Assembly: GCA_013398955.1 (NCBI GenBank) | Contig: VWPU01014050.1 | Coordinates: 124,001-188,000 of the forward strand | Length of the DNA stretch: 64,000 bases | Direction: 5' to 3' | Source of the DNA: Callaeas wilsoni | Taxonomy: Eukaryota; Chordata; Aves; Passeriformes; Callaeidae | Part shown: positions 1 to 14,249 of the stretch, piece by piece | Layout of the letters: each line of letters opens with the position of its first letter | Position numbering within the stretch: position 1 is the stretch's first letter | Position numbers and translations under genes: made by a program | Notes under the pieces: generated by a model | Told to the model about the DNA's origin: nothing | The model's database searches: none | The model's input: the letters and a program-made list of their open reading frames with translations, nothing else

Positions 1-2150
1 GTTAGCTCAGGTTCAGTCCTTGGAGTGACGGCTCTTGTCAGTTTGTATCTTTGCTGGGGTGCCTAACAGACCAGTAGGGGTCACTCTATGCATTGAATTT
101 AGGAAACACGTTGGTAATTTTAATTACTCTTTTTAATTGCATATGCTAGCACACTTGAGAGAAGAAATCCTAGAGAAGAATTTTACTCATTGTTTATTAA
201 GTTGTTTTTTTTTCCTTTGAGTTGGAAGTATCTGTACAAAGCATGTACAATAGTTAACCCTTTATAAGCTAGCTATGTATGAAGCATGTCTATATCACAG
301 ACTGGATATCTAATGATACAGTTTCAGAAGAGTGTTTGAGAGAGTCTTCACAGTTTGCTGAAAGAGAGTGTGCTGAAAAGAAAGTGATTCTGGTTGGGGT
401 TACTGTGTTTCCATGCCCTAACTCAATAAAAGAGGCTGGAAGGTCTGGTGAGGCAGGTCAGTGTGCCACATAAATGCTTCAATAATGTATTCTTCCATTT
501 CTCTCAAAGTCAAACTTTAAGGCCATTTTTAAAACTCTAGCAGAAGGATATCAAGCATGTGTGCATCTGTTAAATGAAATAGGTGGGTGAAGATATCCTA
601 GTCTTCTATGTCAGGCAGTTAATTGTGCAACTAGTTGATGTGATCACTTTGAATCAATATATAAGACCCCTCTGTTTCCAGTTTTTCAGTGTTGTGAAAT
701 ATATCTTTCCTTCCTGCTCTCTTCTAAAATCTATATCTTAGGATTTAAAATGTTTTCCATATAAGACTGAAGAAACATGACAGCATCTTAATGCTTGTGG
801 AAGGACATAATCCTTTCTTAAATGGGGCATTTATCCAGTTTTAAATGAAAGACTGAGGTTCGTAGTTTATAATACTTTCTTTACTAAGATTTCTTAATGA
901 GGGATGCATTGCACGTAATTTGATGGAACTAGCTATGCTTTTTATAGTCTTATCCATGATCTCCTCTTCCGCACTTATTGCAGTAGTTTATGTATTTGTG
1001 TTATTCTGTGCCACAGTTGGAGCTGTGGAGCTGCATAGGAGCTCACGTCTTATTTCAAAAGAGTTGGAAGCCACAGATAATCATCAATGTAAGTGGTCTG
1101 TCAAGCAAGCCCAGTTTTCCAGCAAAAACCACCCCAGTCTGGTGACTTAGCTGAGGTCCAAGACCTGAGAATTCAGTTTCCCACTCAGGCAAGTCACAGT
1201 GGTCTGGTAGTTTGCTTCAGAAAAGCATGGATAACCATGTGGAGTCAGGTGAAACAGAGATAGAGAATAAGAGCATATTTGTAGTACTCATGATCTTTGC
1301 TTCAGAGGCTGCCTGTAAGGATAAAGTGATTAATTTCAGTAACACTGACACAAGAGCAAATGGGAGCAGAAAAAGTAATAGCAAGGTAGTAAGGACCAAG
1401 CAACAAGCATCTGCTCGTTTTTCTGTGCCTGATGAGATTTGCTTACTTTGATTGATAAGAGTTTCTGAAAACTTGTGCTGATCACTTTTGCATACATTGC
1501 ACTTTGACAAGAAAACAAAAGGTCAGCTGAAGTGTGTGTCTGTCTCCCTTTTTTCAGTGAAGTGGTTGAAATTCTATTTATGTTGGTAGTTTTTTATTAT
1601 AGTAAAGAGTATCGTTGTTTCTTCTTTTCCTTAGCTGTTGTCTCAGAAGTGTGTAGCAGGGAGAAAGGGAATGGTGAAGTAATAAGTGATAAGAAGAGTA
1701 TCAATCTTTTCCTTGTATTCATAGCTCATAAAATTGATAGTTTGTTTCTTTAAGTAGTCCAAAAATTGGTATCTTACAAGCAGAGAAATGTCTTTAAATG
1801 ACTATGCTTCATTTTTAATTGGTGGAATAAAATAACAAATTTTGTAATCCTGTAACATGAAAACTATTAGCATCTTTCCAGCAAATGTTACTTGAATTCA
1901 CAAAATTAATTCAACTTTAGTGTGGTTATTTTAGTGAGACTACTTGTTTTTCCTTCTTGGAAAAACATAATTTTTTCTCTGCATTTTCAGTGAAGTCATG
2001 GATGAAATAAATCATAGCATTTCTTTATTCTCTCTGCCCCCAGGTATACTGGTTATTCTGGCCACCTAAGCCTAACATATTTTAATGCCTTTATATGTAG
2101 CCCTTATTTCTTCAAAATTGATCTTTGAAAGAAAAGCTTGCTCTCCATTT

Positions 2151-2650
2151 CACAGAATCAGAGAACATTTAAGATTGGAAGGGACCACTGGTGGTCACTT
2201 TGTCCAACCTCCCTGTTCAAGGAGGGTCCCATAGAGTGTGTGCAGATGTTTTTTGAATATCCTGCAGTGGGGGAGACTCCAAAAGCTCTATGAGCAATTT
2301 TTCTAGTGCTCAGTCATTCTCACAGTGAAGTTCTTCCACATGTTCAGGTGGAACTTGGAGTGCATCAGTTTCTGCCCGTTGCCTCTTTCTGTTGCTTGGC
2401 ACCACCGAGTAGAGCCTGGTCCATCCTCTTGGCACCCTCTCTCCAGATACTCATAAGCATTGATGAGGTCCCCTTGATGCCTGTCAAGGCATCACCCTCT
2501 TAGCTGTCTCTTCTCAAGGCTAAACAGTCCCAGCTCCCTCAGCCTTCCTCATAAGAGAGATTCTCCAGTTCCCTAAAAACATTCGAAGCCCTCTGTTGGC
2601 CCTGCCCCAGGAATTTAATGTCTCTGTTGTGCTGAGGATTCCAAAGGTAG
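2151..2650 (-). mobile_element. CR1 non-LTR retrotransposon fragment
   Basis: It starts with CACAGAATCAGAG, the reverse complement of a CR1 3' tip, followed by GATTGGAAGGGACC and GTCCAACCTCCC. Further CR1 3' UTR and ORF2-tail hallmarks follow, including CTCAAGGCTAAACAGTCCCA and CTCCCTCAGCC. The element is on the minus strand, 5' truncated and diverged. The distal limit is approximate. CR1 is the dominant LINE of bird genomes. Confidence 0.93.
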
Positions 2651-5600
2651 TAGTGGGGATCAAGCACCATTCCTTTTGGCCCAGTGTACCATAATGTGGC
2701 TGCTTGTCTAACTCTAGATCCCCACCAAAATTAATTTCACATTAATTTCAAATACTTTATTATCTCTTATTATGTTTATCGTATCTTTAAAAGAGTGAAC
2801 ATGTGAGTATTTTCACCTCTTCAGTTCATGCATGTAGCAAAATTCTTCAGCTTTACAGTATTGTTGCTAACATGATAGCACAGAGATTGTTAACTTCAGT
2901 TAGGTAATGCTGATACTTGCCACAGCGCGTTACTTAACATGACCCGCTGATGATTTGTTCTAATGGTTAATGATAAATGAGTAGTGATAATTGGGAGATT
3001 ATAGGTTTTGGCGATTGTTCGTGTTTTGGTTTTTTCTAAGGAAGTATTTGGTTACAGCAAACGGTTGTTGTATCAGTGATTACTTGTACTAAGTTTTGCT
3101 TAAAAAACTATCTTATTCTTTAAAAAGCTATCTATTCAGAGTCAGAATGAAATAAGTTCTGGAGAGTTCAGGGGTTGATATGAATTAGGAATATGACAAA
3201 TATCAAGATGTTGAACTATATTTTCACACAGCAACCTGGTGAATGAGATAACAGAAAAAAACCAACCAAACCATTCTTTTGCTTCTTCATCGGTAGAGAA
3301 AAGATGGACTCTCTTCAAAATATATCAAAAAAATGTTTTTTAAAGAATGTTGACAAAATCACCAGATTTGTATGTTCCCAGATAAAGGGAACAGGTTATA
3401 ACCTGAGATCTGAGAAGATAAAAATATTTTATCACTTTATTGACTGAAACAGTATTTCTGTGCTTTATTTTAAACATGTGATTTCTTTTTTGTCTATGTA
3501 CTGCTTTTCTGTAGGTACATTATAAGTTTTGATTCTATTTAGGCTTTTCTTAAATCACAGATGTATCTATTTACCTTTTTTAAACTAAGTCTCATTTTCA
3601 AGTATACTTGTACTTAACATAAAAAGCTTAAAACTTAACTTCAAAAAAAAGTAAAAAATAGTTAAAAAAAAAAATTTAAGAAGGAAAAATATTTCAAAGG
3701 CCCAAGCAGTAATGTAACTGAGAATTGGTCAGTCAAGCCACCTAAAGAGGGTGAAAAGACATATTACATCATACAGTAGTAGATGTCATACTGGTTTTGG
3801 AAGTTACTCCTTGTACACTAAACTTTGTACAGAACAAGAGTTGATAATTTTGTCAAGGAGCAGAGTAAGAAGACTGATCCCGGAGTAGGCATCAAAAAGT
3901 GACACAACTGAAGTCGTCATGGATGCTCAATGTGGAATTCTTTTGAGTAGTGTGCCTTCAGTGCAAAGATGAATCCCTGCTTAAAAGAGCCCTCCTAAGT
4001 GATGTTTTCCAATGGAAAGATGTAATTATATGCTTGATGCAGGTTGTAGTGTTTCATGCTTTGGAATTCAAAATTACGGAAAGAACTGTAAAGTACCGTT
4101 AAAATGGTAAGTATTGTAATGTTTGTGACTACATGTGTTTGTTTTCCTTAGTCTTTCAGGATTCCTTTCAGAAATATTGGGTTCTTGGTGTATTGTTAAC
4201 CTTTTTTAAGACAATAGTCTATGGCACTACAATCTATACTTATTCACTAACAAAGAAAGATGCCTCTAATGCATAATGAATCCAAGTATTAGTTTTTTTC
4301 TTTTGACTTTGACTTTAACTCCACTGAGTTTAACTAAGAAAACAGAAAGGTCATTGCTTCAGCTAAGTGTGCCTGTCCAGGAAGAAGTAATGATACTGCT
4401 ACAGGCATGCTTTGAGCAATGGCTTGGGCATTTACCCAGTTAATATATCGCTGTCATAAAGAGTCAGTTTCTGTTCTTTTGAAGTGATGTGGCTTTCTGT
4501 GAATTATTCACAGGGAAGAAAAGGTCTTCTGTGTCATCTAAAACAGAAACAAATGCCTGCGATATATGTTTTTGTGTAATTAAATCAAGGAATATTAAAA
4601 TGGTGCCCTAAATATGCGCAAGCCATTTGGATTATTGCGTGGCAGGATCTGCTGTAGAAAAAGAAAAGCTGAATCTGAAAGAAATTAAGTAATAACATTA
4701 TCAGATGTGAAGTTGTTTTACATTATCTAAAGACTGAAAGCGTGAAGTGTGTTCATCATAATTCACTTTCAAATTCTGCACATCCTTTATACATCCTTAT
4801 ATCAGCAGCCTGTTACACAGTCTCTGTTTCCATTTCTCTTAGCTCCTGTTCTAATTGGGTGGAAATTTGTGGCTTTGTATTTTTCCTGAGAGAACTGACT
4901 CAAAGTATTAGTGCAATTTGGGAATTATTAATACTGAACAGTCTTTCCTTAATTTTCAAGGTGACTTCATTGAATGAAGATAGATGTTTCTTGTGCTTTG
5001 AACAGATACTTTATATTTCAAATAAAACAAATGATTTCAGATCCAGGGTTAAATTAAAAGTAGGTTCAGTTAGGGTTTTTTTGTTTTTAATAATTGGTTA
5101 GGAATTGCTGCTGTCGTCAGTATCAGTGTCAAGGCTTTCAGCCCAGATATTTATGCATATCAGACAACTGAGATGAAGAGAATTTCCTGTTTTCTGTGTA
5201 AGCACAAAGTACAAGGACTAGACTTGGAAGGAACAAAATGTAATTTGTCTTCAACTTCTTGTTTAAAGATATTTTTCTATTCTTCTTGATAATTTTGAGT
5301 TCTTATGAGTAAAAGCTTATGCAGCAAAAGATTTTACAGAAGAATGCAGAACTTCTTCGTTTTCTTTGTTTAAAAAAACTTAAGGGCTAAAATAAGTTTC
5401 TTAAATATACCTAAAATAGCATCCTGTCTATACTTGTCCATTGTCTGGGGTACTTCCTCTTTCCTTCCCACTACCTTCAGGAAGATTACAGTTTTCTTTT
5501 TAGACATTTGGCATCATATGCATAGAATGTGTGACTGTTTCTTTATCTTCCATTTTCCCCTTAGATCTGTGCATGTTAAATATGCATGGTTTTGTATATG

Positions 5601-8600
5601 TGCAAAGAAATGCTGACAGCTAACCGTAGCATCTGAGGTGACAGTTTCTTTTAGATGCAGACTGAGCTAGTTGTGAAAAATGTTTAAGATGTATTTGAAA
5701 GCTGTTTGCTATGAATGATTTCTTGGTTTCATTTTTGTGAATCATTGTAAATATTGGCTTCTGGGCTGAAATTTTCTGTCATGAATAATTAGTACACATT
5801 GAAATTCCTAAGGTTCAGTGAGATAATTCATCTGCTTCTGAGAAGAAAACAAACAAACAAAAAAAAACCACCCAAAAATTAGGAAATTGTTTTGCCAGAA
5901 TTAATAAAATAAATTCGGTCTTGTAACTGTTGTGTTGCCTTATTTTTTCCCCTCTTTGGAGTAGGAATTAGAAAGTTTTATTAGAGTGGGAAAAGTGATT
6001 GCTTGATTCAGTCTTAGCCAGATGACCTCTGAAAATCTCAGATTACCCCAAGTTTTTTGAGTCTGAAAGCAAAATTCTTCTAGATTTTTTGCAGAGAGTG
6101 CATTACAAGAACACCAAGAAAAGAACAAGACACTTCTAAGCATTATTGGTTTTGTCTGAAAGAAGTTTTGGTGATAACAACTGGACTGAAAATTAGCAAG
6201 GCTACTGTCACCTTTAGCCTTTGTTATTAATAAGTTTGTACAGATTAGTCCATATGGTTTCTACTGTGTAATAGCAGAAGATGTATTCTGCTTATTTAAA
6301 ACATTATTCACATGCATTTCTGTGTTATTTTTAAAGCTTGGATTTCTCTAGTTTTGTAGGATTTGGATTTAGCCGACCTCTGGTTTCATGCTACTTGCCT
6401 AAATCAAGGTATAGGAAATACCTTCTCTGAGAACTGAGTCTTTTCTCTCTTTCCCCTTTAAATGGAAAGAATTTTCTGTGTCTGAGGTGGTGAATAATTT
6501 TTTTTGAATCAGAAGACTATATTCATTTATAAGCAGCTAGCCTGAATGCAAGGCTTAACTTAGATTGAGCGTCACCCATTGTAAAGAGCAACTTTTGGAC
6601 CATCAGCATCTTTTCTCCTTCTGGATTTTTTCTTGGAAACAAAAACCTACTGCTGCTGTCTTCTGTAAGATATGAAATGGAAAGCAAGTTCTTCTGATGT
6701 CTGTGCTGTACCCGTAGAAGTTTCATGATTTCAAGCCCTTCAGGTACTACTTGTAATCTACTGGCTTTTTTTTAATCACTGCAGTTTATTTAGTGGTAAC
6801 ATTGTTGTGAGTTTTCCAGTTAGACTGCTAATGCAAACTTAAATTCTGTAAGAAATGGTTGTATAGTGTAATTATACCCTGACAGGTTACTCTGTGGAAA
6901 ATGAGTTTTCTGTTCAAGATAACAAAAGAAGAAAATAATGAAAATAAGAAAATTAATATTTTAGCTGCAGGACATTTTGTGTGGAGAGCCTCTGTTCATG
7001 AACGCCTCAGCACTTAAATCAATACAGTTTGAAAGACTCTCATACAAGTTGATATAATAACCTCTGAAATACTAATGATGAGTTATCACTTCCGCTGGGA
7101 AACTGTGCCGGTCCCAAGCATAAAAGTGGTCATTTAAAATGTCTTTACTAAGCAGCACAGAATTCTGCAGAACTAAATCTCAAGTAGATCTGGCTCCCTA
7201 AATGGTAATTCCATCTTTTTTTTAAAAGGTCAGCTCAATTAGATTTTGGCAAGATTGAGTCTTCAGTGTCTCTTATTATATTCATCAGGACACATTGGCT
7301 GGTAGTTTGCAAGTGTTCATGAGCAAAACAGGTTAGTAATATATTGGTACCAGTTCAAATAGATTGTCCTCATCACCACATAGACAAAACACTCATGAGA
7401 ACTGTGCAATTCTTTAAACATTAGTGGCATGATATAATGAAGTTGTATTCCATTAAGTACTTGTATACGAGGGAGCAAAATGTCATCACCTGAGTGTGGC
7501 TGCATTTCTGTGATACAACCTCATCTGTTCCGTCAACTAGTTTTGCTCTGATCAATAAGCAGTTTTCTGTGGCCTTTCACTACTGTCAGATGTCATTGAA
7601 TGATGTAAATACACATCAGAAACTAGAAACTTGACAGCTCACCTAGACTAAAGAGAAGTGTGGGAGGGGGTGTACTGCTGGGATAGACAGAAATGACAGC
7701 TGATGTCTGCTGTGTATAAATGATTTGATATTGCTGCAGACAAGATTTTTCATTTTCCATAAGCATGCAACAAAATGATTCTGGCTTGTACAAATCAAAT
7801 CATTCAAAAAGACTGAAGAGAATAAAAAGGATTTTTATATTACAGGACAGCACTGAACAGAATGGCCCACTTACAAATTACCTTTAGTTTTATTCTTGCC
7901 TTTTGGTACTAAATCTTGGGTCCTACTTGATGTTAAAATGAAGGAAGAATAAATAAATATTAGAAATGTTCTCCTAGGCAGCATACAATGAGTAAAATAT
8001 GTATTCATGCTAGCATACTCTTTCAAAGCATTAGAGACCTCACTTCAATATTTCACTACAGAATCAAAAAACTGGAGGTATTTTGGTTGCTTGTGTTGTT
8101 TTTCAGTTGTGAAGAAGCTTAAAAATGCTTTCAAAAATGTCAATAGAGGACTAACTGTGAAAACAGTTATATTCCATAGTGGGGAATTGTAGCTGAAATG
8201 TGCAGGGTTTTTTCTAGTTTGAAGTCTTTTTGATACACTTTGTGATTCCAATGAAGATCAACTGCCAGGAGTTAGAATGAGGAGGAAAGAGTTTAGCATT
8301 ATTCAATGTTTTATTTATAGTTGCTGTCTTGCACTGTGGAACATACTTGCTCCTATTTTACCATAAGAAATTTACAATACAAGTTCCAGAACACAGTTTT
8401 ATGTGGGGAGAGGACGTTTCTGTAATAGATGGGTGGGGGTAGATAAACATTTGAGCTTTTTGAAGAGGTGCATGATGTTTGGCCTTTCATCTTGAGGGTT
8501 GATTTAATCTTTCCTATGCAGTGTGTATATATATCCTGCCATATATATGTCTTTACTATATTTGCTGGTATGTAAGAAGAAAATATGGAAATCATGATTT

Positions 8601-8873
8601 TGAGAGAAAAGAAATATGTTAGTAAAATAAAATCTGTTTCCAAAAAAATCTATGGGTTTTTTAACTTTAAGTAATACCTGCTGATGTGTTAACAGAGCGA
8701 TCTGAACTCTGGCCTACTTGTAACAACAGTGTCACTGATACCAGGTTGCACTCTACCTTGCTCTCCTGGCCACTGGCAAAACTGCCAAGAAGGTGGCAGT
8801 ATTATTTCTGTGTGATGGTGTGTGCATGTGCATACAGGAATGTAATGGAGTTCACAGTCTGCACCTCTGCTCC

Positions 8874-9413
8874 ACTCCAGTGAGACCCCACCTGCAGTGC
8901 TGCATCCAGCTCTAGGGTCCCCAGCACAGGAAGGACACCAGCACGTTGGAGTAAGTCCAGAGGAGTGACACAAAGATATCAGAGGGATGGAGCACCACTT
9001 ATATGAGGAAAGGCTGAGAGAATAGGAGATCATTCAGCCTAGAGAAGAAAAGATTCTGGAGTGACGTTCTAGCAACATTTCAGTACCTGAGGGGAGTCTA
9101 CCAGGAAGCTGAAGAGGGACTTCTAACAAGGATGTGTAGTGATAAAACAAGGGGCAATGGAATTAAACTGAAAAAAAGTAGATTTAAATTAGACATAAGA
9201 AGTAATTTTTTTATTGTGTGTGTAGTAAGGTACTGGAACAGGTTGTCCAGAGAAGTTATGAATGCCCTGTCCCGGGAAGTGTTCAAGGCCGGGGTGAATG
9301 GGGCCCTGAGCAACCTAGACTAGTGGAAGGTGTCCCTGCCCATGGCAGAGGAGTTAGAACTACATGATCTTTATGCTGCCTTCCAACCCAAACCCTTCTG
9401 TGATTCTTCGATA
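8874..9413 (+). mobile_element. CR1 non-LTR retrotransposon fragment
   Basis: A plus-strand CR1 3' end of about 540 nt. Diagnostic words in order are AGTGAGACCCCACCTGCAGT, GCATCCAGCTCTAGGG, AGTCCAGAGGAG, ACTGGAACAGGTTGTCCAGA, GGAAGGTGTCCCTGCCCATG and the tail TTCTGTGATTCTTCGAT. It is 5' truncated, as is usual for CR1. Indels and stops disrupt any reading frame. Confidence 0.95.
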
Positions 9414-12400
9414 TCTTTGCAGCCTTAATAATGTTGTCATGCTTTAGTGTTCTTATCCACTACACTGAAGCATAATTTGTATGAAGAAAAGCCCATACTT
9501 CTGCTGTGTCAGGTTTTGGGCACGTGCTATGAGGTCACTGCTTATATATTGGAGATAGAGTCTTCACCAGTCACTGGCCATACTGTTTATATATACCAGA
9601 ATGTTCCAGCTAAGAAGCCTGGATTCAGAGCAGGTGTCACAATTCCCATTGACTTCTGGAGTTCTCAGTTTGGGCTCTCAGGTTTCCATCACCGCTGTCT
9701 CTAAGGGATTTTCTACAGGGCTTTCAGACAACAGATAAGTTGTCCTTATCTGGAACACTTAGAACAGGTTTTTTGAGACTGGCATGAAACTTGGTTAAGA
9801 ATAGCCAAGCATAACCACTCTAAATAACATGAATTCCCTGTTTTCTTGGATGTCACATCATACCTCTATGTGTTCTTTCTATTGTCAATTATTTGGTGCT
9901 TTGTGTTGTATACAGGGAATGACCAGGTGCTTACCTGCCATTATAAATTTGTAATGAGCACAATGGAATGCAAAGTATGTGATGCTAAGTCATCAATTGT
10001 TACTCTGCTAGCATATTTCAGTTAATTTACTGTGTATTATGAGCTATTGTCGTGAAAGGGAGGCTGCTGGACAGCTCTGTGTAGTCTGATGTTTATTTTA
10101 AATAAGAAAATTATTTTATTTCTAATGTACTTCATGAAGTCACTCCAGTATTGTGATCTTGCAAATAAAAAATGTTGTTGCTTTTTCTGATAGAAAAACA
10201 ACCAAACAATATTAGCATGCATACAGTAACGGTAACAAAAAAAGTGGTGTCAGGGTGTGGCTGTTAAGCAGGACTTTGGTCACTGAATTCATTGTGACCA
10301 GGATATTGTCCACTTTTTTGAGGGGTAGAAAGGGAGGTGGTTGACTTTGTGGGGTGGAGGAGGTCATTACAGAGCAGGAAGATATTCTACATGCAGTCTT
10401 TTCTGTCTGGACTCAAGTCTTGAGAATTATTGAAATTCTCTAGGAACTAGCAAGAGGGCTCTAGGGCTCAGCCTCAACTTAGCACCTGCCTGTGCTTTAG
10501 AATACTTTATAGGTTTACATGAATCTAGTGTAATTGTCTACTTTTTTTTTACTCAGTTCCTTATACTGGCAAGTGAGATTAGCTATCTCATAGCCCAATA
10601 CAACACCTCCAAATACTGTAGCCTCCAGAACACATTGAAAATCCCCCCCAAAAGAGGGTATAACGTGCCACTTTCTATTGTTCACAGTCCCATTCTGGAT
10701 CTGATATTTATAAGATTCTTTCTAGAGCTATTTCTGCTGTAGTTTTGAAATACACTTGCGATTATAATGCACAGTCCAGTGATAAAAAGATTAAAACTCC
10801 TTTGTGGTCACAGATGGTTGTGTGGTTGCCCCAAATGTATAGCGATTTTCCATACTATTCTTTTTCTGTCTGTTGTATTGTAGATAATAAAGTCAGCACA
10901 TAGCCTGGTTTGTTTTGGTTTGGCTTTTTTTTTTAATTTACAGATTTTGCAGTGTTTCTGTCACTTCAACTGCTTGTTCCTTATTAAGACTTCAGAGATA
11001 CAAACCAGTAGCTCAGTAATTGCTTTCTTGAATCTGCCTTTAATAATTACATTTAGTAAAGCTGTATCGAAAATTAGAAAGGCAGAGACTAATGGAAAAC
11101 TAGATTTTTCACTGAATTAGAAAGCAAGACAATCCATATATTGACAACATTTCAAGTTGAAACAGATCAGGAAAACTGTTTTGGACTGTCTGTGCAAAGA
11201 GGCAAACACAGGCCTGATGCGCAGTGGCATCTGCATTTTATACAGGCAGAGAAACTACAAGAGATTTCATGTAAATAGGTGTCTTGAGAGGGGACAGTAG
11301 AAATCTGATTTGGAAGCAAGTCACCTGAGGTTTTTTTAGTCAGAGAACCTTTTTCTTCACATTAACAAGTCTAGAAAGTGCTAACTTTTCACTGATTACA
11401 ATACCTTAAAGGCAAGGTGGGAAAAGAGGAAACATGTTAAAATTTCTTATTTTAGATCGGTGGAAGAATATTTGTTGAGGCTGGTATCACAGGACTATGA
11501 GTCAACTTGTATGAAGGGGGTAGAAGAGAGGAGGTATTGTGTTATTGTTTAGTCAGTAGTGGGACTTTTCACCACAAATTTAAGGCATTTGAATTCCCAT
11601 TTTAAGAACAAAGGAAAACATGAGAAGTATTTTCAGGCTTCTGAGGGAGAAGAGAGTTTTGGTTATGTAAATTTATAGTTTATTGGATATTAAATTAATT
11701 TTACTGCAAAGTGTTGCCAAACTTTGAATTTTCAGTATGTCTCATTAAACATAGGTTGATGGTTTGGAGGTTTCTGAACATAGGAAAGACTTCTCCAGCT
11801 AGAAACTTCACCTTAAATCCTAATCACATAGCATAGGACTAAACAGTAAGTTTCATTGTGTTATATACCTGTATTAATCAGAGTGTAATTTTAAGTTAAT
11901 TAATAGTAACTGTTGGTAATTTGATAGACTTCTTCACTAATCCAGCAACTTTTACGACATATGGAAAGCTCCAGTTATTACTAGTGTTATAGGCAGTGTA
12001 CTGTACTGTGCAGTGATAACAGCAATGAAGCCACCTTTAGATCACCAGCAATCTGACACATTTCACTTTTGTTTGTAGAACCCATAAAAGCTAATATTTT
12101 CCTTGTTTGGAATGGAAATAATTGTGTAAGAAAGCACTTTGGAAATCACAGAGGAAATGGAAAGAACCAGAAGGGTGAGGCATGCTTGGGATTCCTTCCT
12201 GGGTCACTGGAATTTCCATAAGAACAAACCAGGATTCTTTGTAATTTCGGAGGAATATGTCAGTTGCAAATAAATTGCTGTTTTGATAATAACTTTTGGA
12301 CCTAAGGGGTTTTCTTCTGTACCTGGTGGGAAAGATGAAAGATTCTTAAAAAGAGAAATAGCATGAAGCTAATGGGAATATCTGTCATCTTCCATCCCAT

Positions 12401-12618
12401 TCACCTTCTTCAAAATATTGCAACAGGATCTTCAGAGAAACTTTGCAAACCTGAAGAGCAAATTGGTGCTTGATAACAAAAAAACGAAAAAACTGTAAAA
12501 TTTGTGACAGTCATGAATGTATAACTGGGTCTTCTAAGTGTCTTCCAAAAAATGAGCATAGAAAAAGAAGCAATTTTTTTCATCTTTTCCCTTTTCCTCC
12601 TGCCTTGGAAGGAGCTTT

Positions 12619-12795
12619 CATAGGATCATAGGGTCATTTAGGTTGGCAGGGGCCCATGGAGGTCCAGGCACACCCCCCCACCACCACCCCTGCTCCACAC
12701 AGGGCCAATGTAGATCCGATTCCACAGGGTCATGTCCTATCATGTTTTGGCTTTCTCCACTACTTCTCTGGGTCCCAGCTCCAGTGTATCTAATA
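12619..12795 (-). mobile_element. CR1-like short fragment
   Basis: It starts CATAGGATCATAGGGTCATT then TAGGTTGGCAGGGGCCCATG, the reverse complement of a CR1 3' terminus. The rest contains a C-rich run (CCCCCCCACCACCACC) and CTGGGTCCCAGCTCCAG and is diverged. The subfamily and the distal limit are uncertain. Confidence 0.8.
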
Positions 12796-13436
12796 TACAC
12801 TTTCCAATTAAACTATTAAATAAGCCAGATTTGGCACTAGGTCTAGTCTTACTTTTCTAGAAAAATTGAGTGATCTTTGCATGCAGTAATTTTTCATTGG
12901 TTCTTTAAAAAGAATGGATAGAAGATTTGATGGAAAATGTTTTCAGTGGAGAGAAAGATGTGGGAATAGAATTATAACAGAATATCATAATATAATAGAA
13001 AGATACGGGATTAGGGCTTGGACTTGTAACTTCAAGCATCTGAATTGTGCCCAATCTGGATGATTTTAGTAGGTTTTTCTAGGAAGAAGCATTAAATAAG
13101 TTGTTCAGCATTGCAGAAGCATTGGATTTTAGATTTGAAGTTCCTAAAGTAAGCATGATGTTACTATTTGCTGTACTTTTCTCTATGTGTGGTTTTCCTG
13201 CCTTTTTAAATGCTTTTTTTTTTAGTTTTTACATGGAAGGAGCCCATAAGGACATTTTCCTTTGGTCATTTGTTCCCACCACAGTCAGTCATGCATGCTG
13301 AGCTAAGTGGACACACAGTGGGGAAAAGGAGCATGTGACTGACTACTGCAAGTAGGCATGTGCAGCACTGTGGGTCGCATTGTGTGAAAAACTTAAATGG
13401 CACTGTGAGCATTTAAATTCACAACCCTTGTTTCTT

Positions 13437-13800
13437 AACAGTTTCCCCTTTTCCTTCTTTTACCCCCAAGCGGGTAACTGGGAATTAAGGGGAGGGAATA
13501 TATCGCTTTTATAGGTCCTGCCCCAGACATATGACCGGTCGATGTGGACCTTTGAGGTCCCTAATACAGACCTCTTGACTAAGAGACGCTTAAGTTTTTG
13601 TCATCCAGCTGCCCCACCAGCTGTGGAGGGAGGGAGAGGGGTACCATGTCTTAGCAGTGGGTTTTCAGAGCAAGCAAATGCAATGACATACATTTCTAAT
13701 CCATACATAGTGGAATTGTGCATTACCTATGAGAATGCAGGAGTGGGAGTATTTCAGACTAGAAGCCCCTTCTCCTGCTCTTCCTTGGCCACCTTATTTT
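13437..13800. other. CpG-bearing, moderately GC-rich block in intron 1
   Basis: Inside the AT-rich intron this block has a locally higher CpG count (AAGCGGG, TATCGC, ACCGGTCGAT, GACGC). It contains the palindrome GACCGGTC and the everted repeat GGACCTTTGAGGTCC near 13547. No repeat family is recognised. It could be an old LTR remnant or a regulatory element. Confidence 0.3.
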
Positions 13801-14197
13801 AATGGGAACACAGTATGGTCTTCTCAGATGTTGTTTCCTTCTGCCATAGCATAGATTCCTGTCCAGCATCTCTTATACAAAACTTTAAAATGTCCTCCAA
13901 TCATTTTTCTGCTCCATAACATTATAGCTGCTCCTGCATAGAAAAGTGTTCTGTAGGCCTGAAATTTATCCAAACTTTGTGGAGATGCCATGAACTTTCA
14001 GTCAGATCAGACATGCTGTGAAAATAACAGAGCACCAGCAGTGCCTATCCTCTTGGAAAAACTATGTTATGAACATACTCTGTGCAAAGTTTTGTTAGGA
14101 GTTAGGCAGTTTTCCAGAAGTTTATGATTTGGCCAAATATGCCTCCCAGATGTCTTCCTGGTCTTCTTGTCCACATCTTGGAGAAATTTGAGTGAAG

Positions 14198-14249
14198 AGT
14201 TTGGGTTTTGTTTTGGATTAGGTTTTGGGTTTTTGATTGGGTTTTTTGG
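14198..14249 (+). repeat. T/G-rich low-complexity tract
   Basis: About 50 nt composed almost only of T and G, with repeated GGGTTTT, GGTTTTGGG and GGGTTTTTTGG units. It resembles the longer T/G tracts at 32420 and 59275. Confidence 0.7.

Noticed and set aside
4742..5101. 119-codon plus-strand open frame
   Set aside because: No homology or splice context. It starts on a GTG codon in AT-rich intron.
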